A stretch of 64,000 bases of DNA, taken from contig CBDETS010000007.1 of NCBI GenBank assembly GCA_965242975.1, forward strand, positions 3,100,001 to 3,164,000, given 5' to 3'. Each line of letters starts with the position of its first letter. Positions within the stretch are counted from its first letter, which is position 1. Position numbers and translations under genes: made by a program. This DNA is from JAPPHA01 sp965242975. Lineage in GTDB: Bacteria; Pseudomonadota; Alphaproteobacteria; Rhodobacterales; Rhodobacteraceae. Below the pieces are notes generated by a model, which saw nothing but the letters and a program-made list of their open reading frames with translations, was not told the DNA's origin and did no database searches. Below are positions 1 through 9,398 of the stretch, in pieces.

Positions 1-3
1 AAA

Positions 4-600
4 TCACTGGGCATGAGCTTGCGTGCCCTCCGCCAGGAGAGGCTGAAAGAACTTCCTCGCCTTTACCCCGCCATATCTACGGACGGCTCTGGCCAGCAGC
101 TTCGCATCCACATGCGCAGCACGTGTCTTCACACCTTCGAGCAGGGATGGTTTCGGCTCGGCGAGGCGGTCCACGTTGTCCACAAGATCAACGAGAAGAA
201 ACTCTACGGAGTGTGTTTTCGGAAAGTGCGGCTTCACCCGAAAATCATACTCACGCTTGCCAAGCCGGAAGTGTCCGTGGCGCTTGTGATTGTAGACCAC
301 GGTCTTGTTGTAGAGCTGGGTCGAACCGACCCCGAGTGCGTTGTAGGCATTGGGCGAAGTCAGGAGGAAGCGATGGTCTTTCAGGAATGCTTCGACCAGT
401 TTCTCATCATCGGCAGGCGCTGCGCCAAAGCTTGTCTGCTTGGGATAATGGTAGAGTCCGCCCGCCAGCCTGGTGAGCGTTCCGTCTTTCACAAGCTGGT
501 TCAAGTGCCGATCCACGGCATTTGACCACGGCAGGAGATCGGCACGCCGATAGACTTGCCCCGGGCGGAGATGCGTCTTCAGTTCGGTTAATGCGCTCAT
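4..600 (-). CDS. AbiEi/DUF6088-like antitoxin (type IV TA)
   Basis: The 198-residue product starts MSALTELKTHLRPGQVY. An N-terminal winged-helix-like part (SNAVDRHLNQLVKDGTLTRLAGGLYHYP) is followed by a C-terminal domain containing SPNAYNALG and RHGHFRLGKREYDFRVKP. This is the layout of DUF6088/AbiEi antitoxins, which bind DNA and neutralise a nucleotidyltransferase toxin (AbiEii). I chose the start at 600 because GGGGA lies just upstream and because the extra 61 residues of the longer open frame do not look like the family. The stop codon is at 4-6, so the gene is complete. A partner toxin would lie on the same strand just beyond the left window edge and cannot be seen. The family call is made by eye. 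Confidence 0.7.
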   Translation of the reverse strand: MSALTELKTHLRPGQVYRRADLLPWSNAVDRHLNQLVKDGTLTRLAGGLYHYPKQTSFGAAPADDEKLVEAFLKDHRFLLTSPNAYNALGVGSTQLYNKTVVYNHKRHGHFRLGKREYDFRVKPHFPKTHSVEFLLVDLVDNVDRLAEPKPSLLEGVKTRAAHVDAKLLARAVRRYGGVKARKFFQPLLAEGTQAHAQ

Positions 601-1372
601 GATTCCCCGATAGTCCATTTCGGTTCGGAACGCAAGATTTTTCATTGAGAATTCATGCACACTAGCAATTACATAGTGCCTCATGTAAGGAACTGCAAAG
701 CTGAAGAAATCTGTCCTTGATCTCATCAGGAATACAGTTCCGTATCCGAGACGAGCGAGATACGCTATCCTCAAACGCCTCACCTCAGGACCACCGAACT
801 CGTAACGATCATACTGGCTATCGAACGTGGTGCGCGATGCTCAGCTTGCCCAGGGCCCGCTCGTCCGGTAGTCGAAATCTTCTTCAAGACGATCAAGGCA
901 GAGCATATCTGGCAAAGGTTGTGGCCCACACGGCATGACGCAGAAAATGTGAAGACAGGGTTTTCCGGGGGGCTTGGCCGTCGCGCGGAACTTGGCGTCA
1001 AAAGTTTCTCGACGGCAGTCGTGAGAGAATTCGGTGGGTGCGGCAGGTAGCGGAAGTCGGCATGCGGGTTGTGGTGCTTGCTGTGTGTCAGTACTCCGGG
1101 TTTGTCCGGATGGATCTGTCTCCGGATGTTCCATGTCGCCGGGCCCGCGGCTGGGGCATATTGCGGCAGGTTTGAGGCCAACCTTGAAGAAACTCATGGC
1201 TGGTCGGGGACAATGGAGAAACCTGGGTCTGGACCCATAGCCGGAACTTGACGATTACTGGGAGTGAGCAGCCAAAACGAAGACCTGTTAGACTCCGGCC
1301 AAGCCGCACGAACTTTTTTGCCCTGTTGCTTAAGGTCGGTGACGTGATGTCCTCCTTGGGAGGCATTCGCCA
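601..1372. other. Stretch without a recognised gene
   Basis: Short open frames occur on both strands, but none has recognisable domains, a good ribosome site or family-like composition. The part next to 600 would hold the promoter of the AbiEi-like gene. Nothing else was recognised. Confidence 0.4.
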
Positions 1373-2236
1373 CTACGGCGCCTGCGGTGGCGGATACAGC
1401 GCGAAATAAACCCCCATGGTCAGCGGCTCGCGCGGGTCCTGGCGAAACAGGGTTCGAACATTGCGGACAATCCAGCGGCGGCCGATCGAATCCCGGAACC
1501 CTTCGTAGGTTGATGGTACGGCGGCGGTCTCGGCCATTCGGCCGGCCCTTCCGAAGCGCGGGATGCCGGGACAGAGCGCGGAGAAGGCAGGGTGGTATGC
1601 ACGCTGCATGTGGCCGGTGTGGCGGTACCATAGCCCGGAAGGCCCGGCATGGTGGATGGCAAACGTGCCGGTGACCGGATCGAAGACGATCGGGCGCGTG
1701 GCCCATTCAAGATCGCGGGCCTTGGCAGCATCGGGCCAGCCGCTCTCCTCTTTCACGGAGACATAGGTCGCCGCTCCAACCAGGTCGTCAACGATCCGGT
1801 AGCGATACCGCTGCAACGTGAAGGGTCGGCGCGGAAATCCTGTCGGCCGGCACGTCCATAACGTTCCGTCCCGACCGAAATACTTGAACTGCCACTCCGT
1901 GTGCGCCGCCTCCGTGTAATGGACGAACCAATGGCCGCCGAGCAACTTTCTGAGCGCCGGCTGGTGGAGGTTGCCGATCGGGCGATCCTGGCAGAATTTC
2001 GTCCATGTGAGTTGCCGGACACGGCCCTGGTTTCCATCGCCCGGCAACATGCGGAGATATCGTGCAAGGTCCCTGGCGGACTCGGACTGTTCCGGCCGGA
2101 CGGGCGGTAACGGCGCGGTCCAGGGTGCGGCGATTTCCGGCAGGGAGGATTCGGATCTCTCTCCGGCGAAAAAAGTGAGAATTCCCGCTGCAATGGCCGC
2201 GGCCAGGATTGCGGCGGCGCCGACTTTCGCCGGCAT
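1373..2236 (-). CDS. Hypothetical exported or membrane-anchored protein
   Basis: The 287-residue product begins MPAKVGAAAILAAAIAAGIL, a hydrophobic signal peptide or signal anchor, followed by a proline-rich stretch and a globular part rich in Trp, Tyr and Arg (WQFKYFGRDGTLWTCRP). I do not recognise the family. The frame stays open further upstream, but that part is antisense to the Rpn gene, so I start at the ATG at 2236. The start lies only about 15 bp from the end of the Rpn-bearing element (2252). Insertion of the element may therefore have cut the gene off from its promoter or removed an original N-terminus. No strong ribosome site is visible. Confidence 0.5.
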   Translation of the reverse strand: MPAKVGAAAILAAAIAAGILTFFAGERSESSLPEIAAPWTAPLPPVRPEQSESARDLARYLRMLPGDGNQGRVRQLTWTKFCQDRPIGNLHQPALRKLLGGHWFVHYTEAAHTEWQFKYFGRDGTLWTCRPTGFPRRPFTLQRYRYRIVDDLVGAATYVSVKEESGWPDAAKARDLEWATRPIVFDPVTGTFAIHHAGPSGLWYRHTGHMQRAYHPAFSALCPGIPRFGRAGRMAETAAVPSTYEGFRDSIGRRWIVRNVRTLFRQDPREPLTMGVYFALYPPPQAP

Positions 2237-2251
2237 CGGGCGACCCGCTAA

Positions 2252-3648
2252 GGGGTTGTCACGAAACAATCGATCCGTGTGTCCGAGTTTCGAGAGTCTC
2301 TGTCCCGTCCTCGTGCGGCGTCCGCTTGCCCGCGTTTCGTTTGCCGTATCAGTGCAGACATGGCGGTCTACCGGAAAGGGTTGTGGCACATTGGCCGGGA
2401 TCGGGGTAAAGACCGTGACCTCGGTCGTGGCCAGGGCCAGGACCGGTCTCAGCGATGATGGGTACCAGACATGGCCTTGCCACGCGCCCGGCACGACGCC
2501 CTCTTCCGCCTGCTCGTCTCCGATCCCGGCCGCGCCGGTCAGCTTCTGCACGACTATCTTCCGTCGGAGGTGGTCGCCCGCCTCGATCCGGAGCGCCCTC
2601 CGGTGCATGTCGAGGGTACGATGATCGACGGCGAGGGCGGCACGACGCAGTCCGACGCCCTTTTCCGCCTCCACCTCGGGGACGGCAGCGCGGTGATTGT
2701 CTACACGTTGCTCGAGCACAAAAGCAGCGTCGATCACCGTACGCCGCTTCAGCTCATCCGGTACGTGCTCGGGATCTGGGGCAAGGAGTTGAACAACGGC
2801 GCCATCCCGGACGGTGGCCTGCCACCTGTCATCGCGATGGTATTTTTTCACGGACGGGAACCGTGGACGGTGCCCTGTTCGATCCAGGACATGATCAATG
2901 CTCCCGAGGGCCTGGAACACCTCGCGCAGTCCTTCGGCCGCTACGTGGTTCACGATCTCGGGCAGATCACGCCGCGGGAGCTATCGCGGAGTGCCGATGT
3001 GCGCGCGGCCCTGCTGGCGCTGGCCCGCGCGTTCCGCGAGAATGTCGCCGAGGATGAGGACGACCTTCTGGTTGCCGGAGTTGCGGAGACGGAGTTCGGT
3101 CGCTACATATTGGCTTACATCATTGAGCAGGTCAGCCTGCCGCCCGAGCGCATCGAGGCCGCGCTGCGGCGGACGGGGGCGGACCCGGAGACGGTGGAGG
3201 ACGTGATGGGTACCGCCGCGCAGGTCTGGATGGAACAGGGCAAGGCCGCCGGGATCGCCGAGGGCAAGGCAGAGACGTTTCTGCGTCAGGCGCGACTGAA
3301 GTTCGGAGAACTGGCGCCGGTGCACGCTGAACGGGTCCGCGGCGCATCGCCCGAACAGCTTGATGCCTGGCTCGATGCCCTGATCACCGCAGAGGACGTC
3401 GACGCGGTGTTCGGAGATCGTACCCGGCATTGATCCGACCGTCTCCGACCGCTCCGTTCCGGTTCTTCCTGGCGTGGTCTTGCGTATCGACTGTCCGGCA
3501 GAGTCTTGCGCCCGTCATCATGGCCCGGCTCTTCGGAAGCCTCGGACAAGCGATGGCAACGCAGTGACGCATGTGAATTGAATACGATGGCAAACCCGGA
3601 TGCAATCCTGACGACTGCAAATCGTTTCGATTGTTTCGTGACGGGCCC
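2252..3648 (+). mobile_element. TIR-bounded element carrying an Rpn nuclease, copy 1
   Basis: Both ends read GGGNNNGTCACGAAACAATC inward. The left end is at 2252-2273 (GGG GTT GTCACG) and the right end, reverse complemented, is at 3627-3648 (GGG CCC GTCACG). TAA is duplicated immediately outside (2249-2251 and 3649-3651). The only gene inside is the Rpn ORF, and the flanking 200 bp on each side are non-coding. A second unit with the same ends lies at 57588-59042. Inverted repeats plus target duplications are the signature of transposition. Whether Rpn itself or a transposase elsewhere moves the unit is not known. Confidence 0.75.
2471..3433 (+). CDS. Rpn family recombination-promoting nuclease
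   Basis: The 320-residue protein matches the YhgA-like/Transposase_31 family, of usual length about 300. Rpn proteins are PD-(D/E)XK nucleases reported to raise RecA-independent recombination. The N-terminus (RHDALFRLLVSDPGRAGQLLHDYLP) is typical. The nuclease core is visible as SDALFRLHLGDGSAVIVYTLLEHKSS, with the D and the E-x-K triad positions present. A PFVI-like strand (PVIAMVFFHGREPW) and helical C-terminus follow, and the latter has a charged repeat (KAAGIAEGKAETFLRQARLKFG). It is closely similar to the copy at 57858-58814 apart from two short indels. The ribosome site is weak (GATGGG). The gene is the sole cargo of a TIR-bounded element. Confidence 0.85.
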   Translation: MALPRARHDALFRLLVSDPGRAGQLLHDYLPSEVVARLDPERPPVHVEGTMIDGEGGTTQSDALFRLHLGDGSAVIVYTLLEHKSSVDHRTPLQLIRYVLGIWGKELNNGAIPDGGLPPVIAMVFFHGREPWTVPCSIQDMINAPEGLEHLAQSFGRYVVHDLGQITPRELSRSADVRAALLALARAFRENVAEDEDDLLVAGVAETEFGRYILAYIIEQVSLPPERIEAALRRTGADPETVEDVMGTAAQVWMEQGKAAGIAEGKAETFLRQARLKFGELAPVHAERVRGASPEQLDAWLDALITAEDVDAVFGDRTRH

Positions 3649-3686
3649 TAAGGAGCGGACGGCACCTCGGATAGTGGCGAAACCAG

Positions 3687-3800
3687 TCAGCCGGTGAGCC
3701 CCGCCACGACGATTCCGACCGAAACGATGTCGGCCAGGGACACCGCGATCATGAACACACTCCACGACTTCTGGTTCACGATGCCGGCCGGGAACCTCAT
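3687..3800 (-). CDS. Small single-pass membrane protein, 37 aa
   Basis: A short frame begins MRFPAGIVNQKSWSVF and continues into a hydrophobic segment (MIAVSLADIVSVGIVVAGL), ending at TGA. The start lies about 10 nt after the stop of the ankyrin gene, with a GGGAG motif upstream, which would fit translational coupling. No family is recognised. Its reality rests on the coherent transmembrane pattern and position only. Confidence 0.35.
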   Translation of the reverse strand: MRFPAGIVNQKSWSVFMIAVSLADIVSVGIVVAGLTG

Positions 3801-3810
3801 GTAAAGTGGT

Positions 3811-4817
3811 TCAGCTCCCGGCCGTCCGCAGCTTGGCAAGAACCGCGCGGCTTTCATCGGAAACCTGCCCGGCACCCAGCATTCTCGTCAGCCGCGCGCC
3901 GTTGCGGGTCACGATGATCTGCCACATCGTGCGCCCCCGGCTGTCCCGAACCGCTGGATCGACTCCGGCGGCGAGCAACAGCTTCACGGATTCAATCGTG
4001 TCGGTTGGATTCCAGCCGCGCCGGGAGGTCACCGCTGACGGGTCGGCGCCATGGTCGAGGAGGAGGCTGATGACGTCCGGACGTCCGGCAAAGCCGGCGG
4101 CGTGCAGGGCGGTCCAATCCTGTCCCTTGGCGATGGTCAGGTTGGGGTCGGCACCGTGTTCGAGCAAAGCCCTGATCGAGCCGAGCGGAGTTCGGAAAGG
4201 CGCGGCCAGGTGCAACGACCGCCATCCTTGGTTCGGAGCGACCCCCATGCTTCCGAGTGCGTATCCGGTCGCCGCGGACAACCGTCCCCCCGGGCGCACG
4301 TCGAAAAGCCCGGCGGAAAGTGAGGGATCAGGGAGGCGGGATTGCTGCGGAAGTTCGCGCGGCGGGGCGTGTTGGGATCCGCTCCAGCCTCGAGCAGTGC
4401 GCGGACCTGCGCCTCGTCCGCGGCCTCCGTCCGGTTACGCTGGTCGGGATCATATCCGCCGCGGCCATTCAGCGCCCAGTACGTCAGTGGCGTCCACTTG
4501 AAACGATCCCGGTGGTTGGGATCGGCGCCGGCCGCCAGCAACGCCCGTGTGGCCGATGCACCGGTGTCCTCGGGAAACCGGTCACTCACCACCTCCCGGA
4601 GCGGGTGAGCGAGGTCTTGCCCCTGGTGGTTCCCGGCGCAGTGCACGACATCCGCGGGCGTGCGGTTGTTTTCCGGCTTCCACCAGACCCGGTGTAACCA
4701 TCCATTGCAATTGGTGGCGGCGGCGGTTTCTGCTAGGGCCAAGGTACTGATCGCGCATTCGGCCCCCAACAATCCGAGCACGAGAGTGACGATCCTGATG
4801 GTGCAGTGTTTTGTCAT
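3811..4817 (-). pseudogene. Exported ankyrin-repeat protein, frameshifted
   Basis: The N-terminus MTKHCTIRIVTLVLGLLGAE is a signal peptide ending near LALAETAAA. Ankyrin repeats follow with the motifs RALLAAGADPNHRD, RALLEAGADPNTP, LHLAAPFR, RALLEHGADPNLT, TALHAAGFAG, LLLDHGADPSA and KLLLAAGVDPAV. The first half is read in one frame to about 4300 and the second half in another. The shift lies near the FPPGF/DVRPGG boundary at about 4290-4310. Periplasmic ankyrin proteins usually mediate protein contacts. I cannot tell a real mutation from a base-call error, because the repeats on both sides are otherwise intact. A tiny membrane ORF follows directly. Confidence 0.7.
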
Positions 4818-4897
4818 GGTGGATTCTCCCGGGTTTCGGAAATGAGTCGGAACCTGCGGGCCGGGCAGCCGTGACATTCCCGTTTGCCTTGACCACC

Positions 4898-6092
4898 TCA
4901 AAGCCATCGGTCCTGAAGTACCCGGACCATCCCGGCATAGATCGTCAGTGCGACCTGATTGTTGCCCGCGGCAATTTCGGCGCGGGCGGCTTCCACCCGG
5001 TGAGCGATCCATTCCCAATCCGCGTGACCCGCGGGAATGGTCGAGACGATCCGGGGCGCGACGGCATAGTAATCCGCGATCAGCTCCCGGCCCTCGGGAG
5101 TGGACGACAGCCAATCGTCGCGGAATTCCCGGAGCGCCGTGAGTGTCGGGCCATTGTCAGCCTCACCACGCATCTCCACGACGGCCGTGGTCAGCCAGCA
5201 GGGGCTCCCTCCGCCGCCGTTGTCGTCGTCCGGGTCGTTGTTCGTCGGGCCCGAACAGGTCGAACTACTGCAGCCGTCGTAAATGTTCTGGTAATCGTCG
5301 GGCCTTTGTCCCGTGACCTGTGCCGCATGCTCCGGACTTACGTAATCGGCAACACCATCTCCGTCGGTATCGATCCCGTGGTTGGGTTCCTCGTGGTGGT
5401 TACCGCCACCGCCGTGTCCGCTGTTGACGTAACAGTTCGGAACCGCGCCGACATAGGTTGACGCACCGTGCTCGGTGCGCTGAAGCAGGGGTGTGCCGCC
5501 ATGCGTTCCCATGCCGCGTAATGGAGCGTCACGGGGCGGCTGTAGCGGCTGCATCCCTGCGTGTGGGTGACGGGCGTGCCTGCCTGCGTCCACGCCCTGT
5601 GGCTGTTGTTCACAACGACCGTCCAGTTACCCTGCCACGCGACCGAAACGATCGCGTCCGCCCGGTCCGGAAAATCCCGGTAGGTCTGGATACCCATCTC
5701 CTCTTCCCAGCTGTCGCCCTTGGGATATGATGCCGGACAGTTGCGCTGGCGCTGGCGGGTGACCGTCCGGGTGAGGTCCCGGGAGCATGTGTGCCCGGTC
5801 CGGTTCCAGGCGCCGAAGTACCGGCGCTCCTGAGCATTATCCTCTTCGCCGGCAAACCAGCTCCGGAGGACCTGGATCTCGCGGCTCTCGGTGACCGTGC
5901 CGCTGTATGGAGGCCGTGGCGGATTCCGCGGCCGGCCTGCAGGTCGAGAAGATGGACCAGATGGACCTGAGTGCCGGCGATTGTGCGAAGTGTGTACGGC
6001 CGGACGCCAGTCTCGGCACAAGCCTCCAGATAACGAAGCCGCTCACCGGGAAGCGGAACCGTGCGGTATCTCTCGATGGCAGGTGAGGCCAT
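4898..6092 (-). pseudogene. Hypothetical protein with C-terminal Asp-rich segment, two frameshifts
   Basis: Three overlapping frames join into one protein of about 395 residues: MASPAIERYRTVPLPGERL to about 5935, then a middle part with LRSWFAGEEDNAQERRYFG and VAWQGNWTVVVNN to about 5480, then a C-terminal part with a His/Gly-rich linker, GIDTDGDGVADYV (a calcium-binding-like repeat of the thrombospondin type 3 kind) and a helical end. Neither frame switch has a slippery sequence that I can see. The family is unknown. It lies upstream of the ankyrin gene on the same strand with an 80-nt gap, so the two may form an operon. Decay and sequencing error are both possible. Confidence 0.5.
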
Positions 6093-6722
6093 CAGTGAAG
6101 CGTTTTTCGAACATGATCATGTCTCCCTGCCGTGGAAGACAGGCTCATGCCATGGCGGGGCGAACGAAATGCTTGGGTCCAACATTATCCAAATACTACC
6201 ATGCTTCGGAAAATTTTCACATTTATTTCACATAAAGTCTCTTCTGGTGCGGCCACAGTCGTGATAATCGGAATTTCCGCGCAGCCTACAATTCGCGTTT
6301 CGCGGGACAGTCGACCGTATGTTCTGTTTTTTTGGGGTCGTAAATGATTCGCGAGTCGATGGAGTCTACGGCTCTGCCGTTTGCCTTACGGATGAAACCG
6401 GATCGTGACCTGCCTGTCGCATGCGCACACGTACACGTGCACCTGCGCCGGTCTGGTCGAGTGGTGCGGCACAGGCCGGGGATTTGGTCCAGGAGCATGA
6501 CGGGAACAGGAGGTCGACCACCGCCCAAGGAACTGTCGAGGGACGGACGCTCCACGGAAACGTCACGGCGCCCAACATCGGACTGCCTGCCCGGTGTAAA
6601 GTTCGCGTGCCCCAGGTCGCTGATCCCAACAGAACTTCTGCCGCATAATTGACGCCATGGTCCGCACGTTTCGCACGCCAGGGCGCAGTTCCTTCTGCCT
6701 GACCTCGCGCCTCCCCTGTCCT
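6093..6722. other. Intergenic stretch, AT-richer in the middle
   Basis: The part around 6180-6300 is clearly richer in A and T than its surroundings and sits between divergent genes (minus at 6092, plus at 6723), so it is the likely promoter region for both. A long minus-strand open frame crosses it but has no coding character and is antisense to the next gene. No defined sites were identified. Confidence 0.4.
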
Positions 6723-8360
6723 ATGAAGCGAACTGCCCACCTTACCCATGGGATTTTCCGCCTTTTTGCGCGATGCGTTCCCGCCGCCGCGGCGCTGGCC
6801 GGTCTGGCTGTCCTTGCGTTCGCCGGGGCGGCGGCCCAGGAGGGTCCCCGACTTCTGACAGGGTTGACCGCAGAGGCCGGACCCGGCGGCGTCACCCTCG
6901 CCTGGACCGTGGACGAGACTCGCGCCGACCGCATCTCCGGCTTCCATTGCGTGTACCGTACTCCTTCGCACCTGAGACTGGGCGTCGACGGTGTCGTGAC
7001 GTGCGGGCCCGGGCGCATTCCGGCGCAGGCGCGCGAGCGCGCCATCGCCGGGCTTCCGGAGTACGGCGACTACGATTTCGAACTGACCGCGGAAGAGGCG
7101 CCGGGCGGTGAAAGAATTCCCTGGTCTCTGCGGGCGCTGCGGGTTCTGGTCACGGTGACCGAGGACCTCGCAGGCCCGGCCGGCGCCGGGCGGGCAGTCA
7201 CGGGTGCCGGCCCGCTGGTGGAGAGCTGTGGACGCGACGATGGGTCGACCGAAACGGTCACCCCCGCGCCCTGGCGCCTCGACGAAATCGTGTCGGCCGC
7301 GCATCTGACCCACTATCCCGGTCGCGGCTGGTCTGCGGGCGGTGACGCTGCCGCTCCACCGGACTGGCCGGAACCGCCTTCGCTGCCCGATTTGGCTGCC
7401 CGGGCCGGCGAGGATGCGGCGTCCATTCAGGAGGCGCTGACCAAAGCCGGGACGGACGCCGAAAAGGTCGCAGAAGTCATCGCCCGCACCGCGTTCGAAC
7501 CGATACTGGCGCAGGCTGCGGCAGGTACCAAGGCGTTGCTGCGTACCGGACCGGGTGGCGCCCGCGAACTGCGGCTGCACTCCAGCTATCCGTTCGGTGC
7601 GGACTATGTGTTCGAGGCGCGGCACGCGGTGCCCGGCTGGGGCAACGCCGGCCACCCGGCGGCCCGGGCCGAGTTGTGGCACCGGGAGGATTGTCCACCT
7701 CCGAATCGACCCAACGCCACCCACGACGTGGCTTTGGCCCTGTCCGACGACGCCGGAGGCGGGAGCCGCCTTGCGCACTCCGGTTACGGCTGGTGGGCGG
7801 TGGCGCCGGTTGGAATGTTCCCCGAACGCGTCGTCGCCACCAAGGCCGGCTTGTCCTATGGGGACCCCGCGCCCCTGCCTCCGGCGGCGCCGGCGAGCTG
7901 GCGCGGACGCCTCAGCGGACATCTGTTTTCGGACACGCGCCGCTTCGCCCTGGCGGGCGAGGTGGTACTGACCCTCGAGTATACGGACGGGGCCGCGCGC
8001 CTCGCCGGTCGAGTCGACAACATTGTGCTTGCACCAATCGACCATGAGACCTTGCAGCCCGAAGCGGGTCCGCTTTTGCCCTGGCGGTCCCTGCTTCTGC
8101 ACGCCGCGCCCGCACAGGAGGTCGCTTGGTCGGGTGCAGCGGGGGTCGACGTGCGAAATCCCCCTGGAGCGCCCGGGAACATGCCCCCGACGGACGCCTT
8201 CCGCGGCGACTGGCGGGCTGCTGCCTACGGTCCGTCCGCCGGGGAGGTCGCCGGGCGTCTGAGGTTATGGACGCCGCTGGCGGCGGGCGCGGATCCGGCC
8301 GCCGACTGGCGGGAGCAGGCGCTCCTCGTCGCCGGATTCGGTGCGGTGCGGGTACAGTAA
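6723..8360 (+). CDS. Exported protein, FnIII-like start and TbpB-barrel-like end
   Basis: From the ATG at 6723 the product is 545 residues. It has a long signal peptide (FRLFARCVPAAAALAGLAVL, cleavage near AAAQ), then a fibronectin-III-like module (GLTAEAGPGGVTLAWTV). A central part of unknown fold follows, then a C-terminal part with SGHLFSDTRRFALAGEVVLT, AAAYGPSAGEVAGRLRLW and a final LLVAGFGAVR. The GxxYGP...GxxG...GFGA pattern resembles the last strands of TbpB/factor-H-binding-like barrels, and also the end of the six lipoproteins in this window. There is no lipobox, so it may be secreted or a periplasmic relative. The frame is open 22 codons further upstream, but the internal ATG precedes a proper signal peptide. 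Confidence 0.6.
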   Translation: MKRTAHLTHGIFRLFARCVPAAAALAGLAVLAFAGAAAQEGPRLLTGLTAEAGPGGVTLAWTVDETRADRISGFHCVYRTPSHLRLGVDGVVTCGPGRIPAQARERAIAGLPEYGDYDFELTAEEAPGGERIPWSLRALRVLVTVTEDLAGPAGAGRAVTGAGPLVESCGRDDGSTETVTPAPWRLDEIVSAAHLTHYPGRGWSAGGDAAAPPDWPEPPSLPDLAARAGEDAASIQEALTKAGTDAEKVAEVIARTAFEPILAQAAAGTKALLRTGPGGARELRLHSSYPFGADYVFEARHAVPGWGNAGHPAARAELWHREDCPPPNRPNATHDVALALSDDAGGGSRLAHSGYGWWAVAPVGMFPERVVATKAGLSYGDPAPLPPAAPASWRGRLSGHLFSDTRRFALAGEVVLTLEYTDGAARLAGRVDNIVLAPIDHETLQPEAGPLLPWRSLLLHAAPAQEVAWSGAAGVDVRNPPGAPGNMPPTDAFRGDWRAAAYGPSAGEVAGRLRLWTPLAAGADPAADWREQALLVAGFGAVRVQ

Positions 8361-8650
8361 GCCCGACGTTCCCATCCCGAGGCGCCCACCGGGGGTAAGC
8401 TCTTCGCGCGCGTGTATTTGTGTCGATTTTGCCATGAAATCCGTCTCGACGTTACCGCTCACAACGGTTCTTGCCTGCGCCCTGCCTTGGTTTGTGTGCT
8501 CGTTCGGCCTGGCCTGGCCCGGTGGTGTTGTTTCCCGGATTATTCCGGAAACCAGGAAATCCGTGCACGAAGTATACTTGGATTCGCCAATCTGCCGGTT
8601 TTCTGTTGCCATGATTCGCTGGTCGATGCATCCGGTTGTCCAACAACAAC
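8361..8650. other. Intergenic stretch
   Basis: Only short, unrecognised frames are present. The 3' part should contain the left end of the IS630 remnant, but I could not identify its inverted repeat. Confidence 0.3.
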
Positions 8651-9329
8651 ATGAGCAGTTGTCGATTTCGCGGAACCATGCGCAAACCGGCGTCCTTCCT
8701 GACATCTGATCAACGAGCGGAACTTCTGAAGATCCTGCGCCAGCGAAAGTCCGCGGCACTGGTGGCGCGCCGTGCGCATGCCCTTCTGCTCCTGGACGAC
8801 GGCAAGTCGACGGGCTTCGTGGCACGGGCCCTCTTTCTTGATCCCGACACGGTCCGCGTCTGGCTGCGGGAGTTTCGCGCGACGGGTCTCGCCTCGGTGG
8901 ATCTTGCGGCGTGTCCGGAACGGGAAGGCAAGCTGAACCGGGATCAGGAAGCCGCGCTCAAGGCGCTGTTCCGGGACAACCCTCCGCGCGACACCAACGA
9001 AGTCCGGGAGGTCATCTTCCGCTTCCATGGCGTCGACTATTCCCGTGCGGGCGCCATCAAGCTGATGCATCGTTTGGGGTTTGACTACGTGAAGCCTGAA
9101 TCGCTTCCACGCCAGGCCGACAGGGGGGCGCAGGAAGCCTTCATCCGGCATGACGAGCAGCTGATGTGCGGGATGTTTCCGGACGAGACGGTGGTGTTTG
9201 CCGATGCGGTTCACCCCGAGTACCAGAGCCGGCCGGCACATGGCTGGTTCATCCGCTCGGACAAGCCTGCCATCAGGTCGACGACAGGCCGCCGTCGGCC
9301 GAACCTCCATGGTGCGCCGGGATTCCGGG
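8651..9329 (+). pseudogene. IS630-family transposase, 3'-truncated
   Basis: The N-terminal two-thirds is intact: a helix-turn-helix (LLLLDDGKSTGFVARALFLDPDTVRVW), a second DNA-binding part (REVIFRFHGVDYSRAGAIKLMHRLGF) and the first catalytic Asp strand (VVFADAVHPEY). The reading stops resembling the family after TTGRRRPNLHGAPGF, exactly where the 69-bp repeat at 9330 begins. The second Asp and the Glu of the DDE triad are missing, so the enzyme is dead. Starts are possible at 8651 or 8678. Confidence 0.8.
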
Positions 9330-9398
9330 CGTCAAATCAAGACGTTACCGGCCGAAGAAAATTTCGCCGAAGATCCAGGTCTACCCGAATGCCATTGG
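9330..9398 (+). repeat. Dispersed ~69-bp element E, copy 1
   Basis: The sequence begins CGTCAAATCAAGACGTTACC and ends GAATGCCATTGG. Diverged copies are at 15885-15952 and 18447-18514. This copy is the junction between the truncated IS630 transposase on its left and a truncated tyrosine recombinase on its right. Confidence 0.7.

Noticed and set aside
2237..2953. N-terminal extension of the hypothetical protein at 1373-2236
   Set aside because: It runs antisense through the Rpn gene and across the element end, so it cannot be original coding sequence of that protein.
6366..8102. Long minus-strand open frame of 578 codons
   Set aside because: It is antisense to the exported protein at 6723-8360, is Arg/Gly/Pro-rich without domains, and results from GC-rich codon bias.
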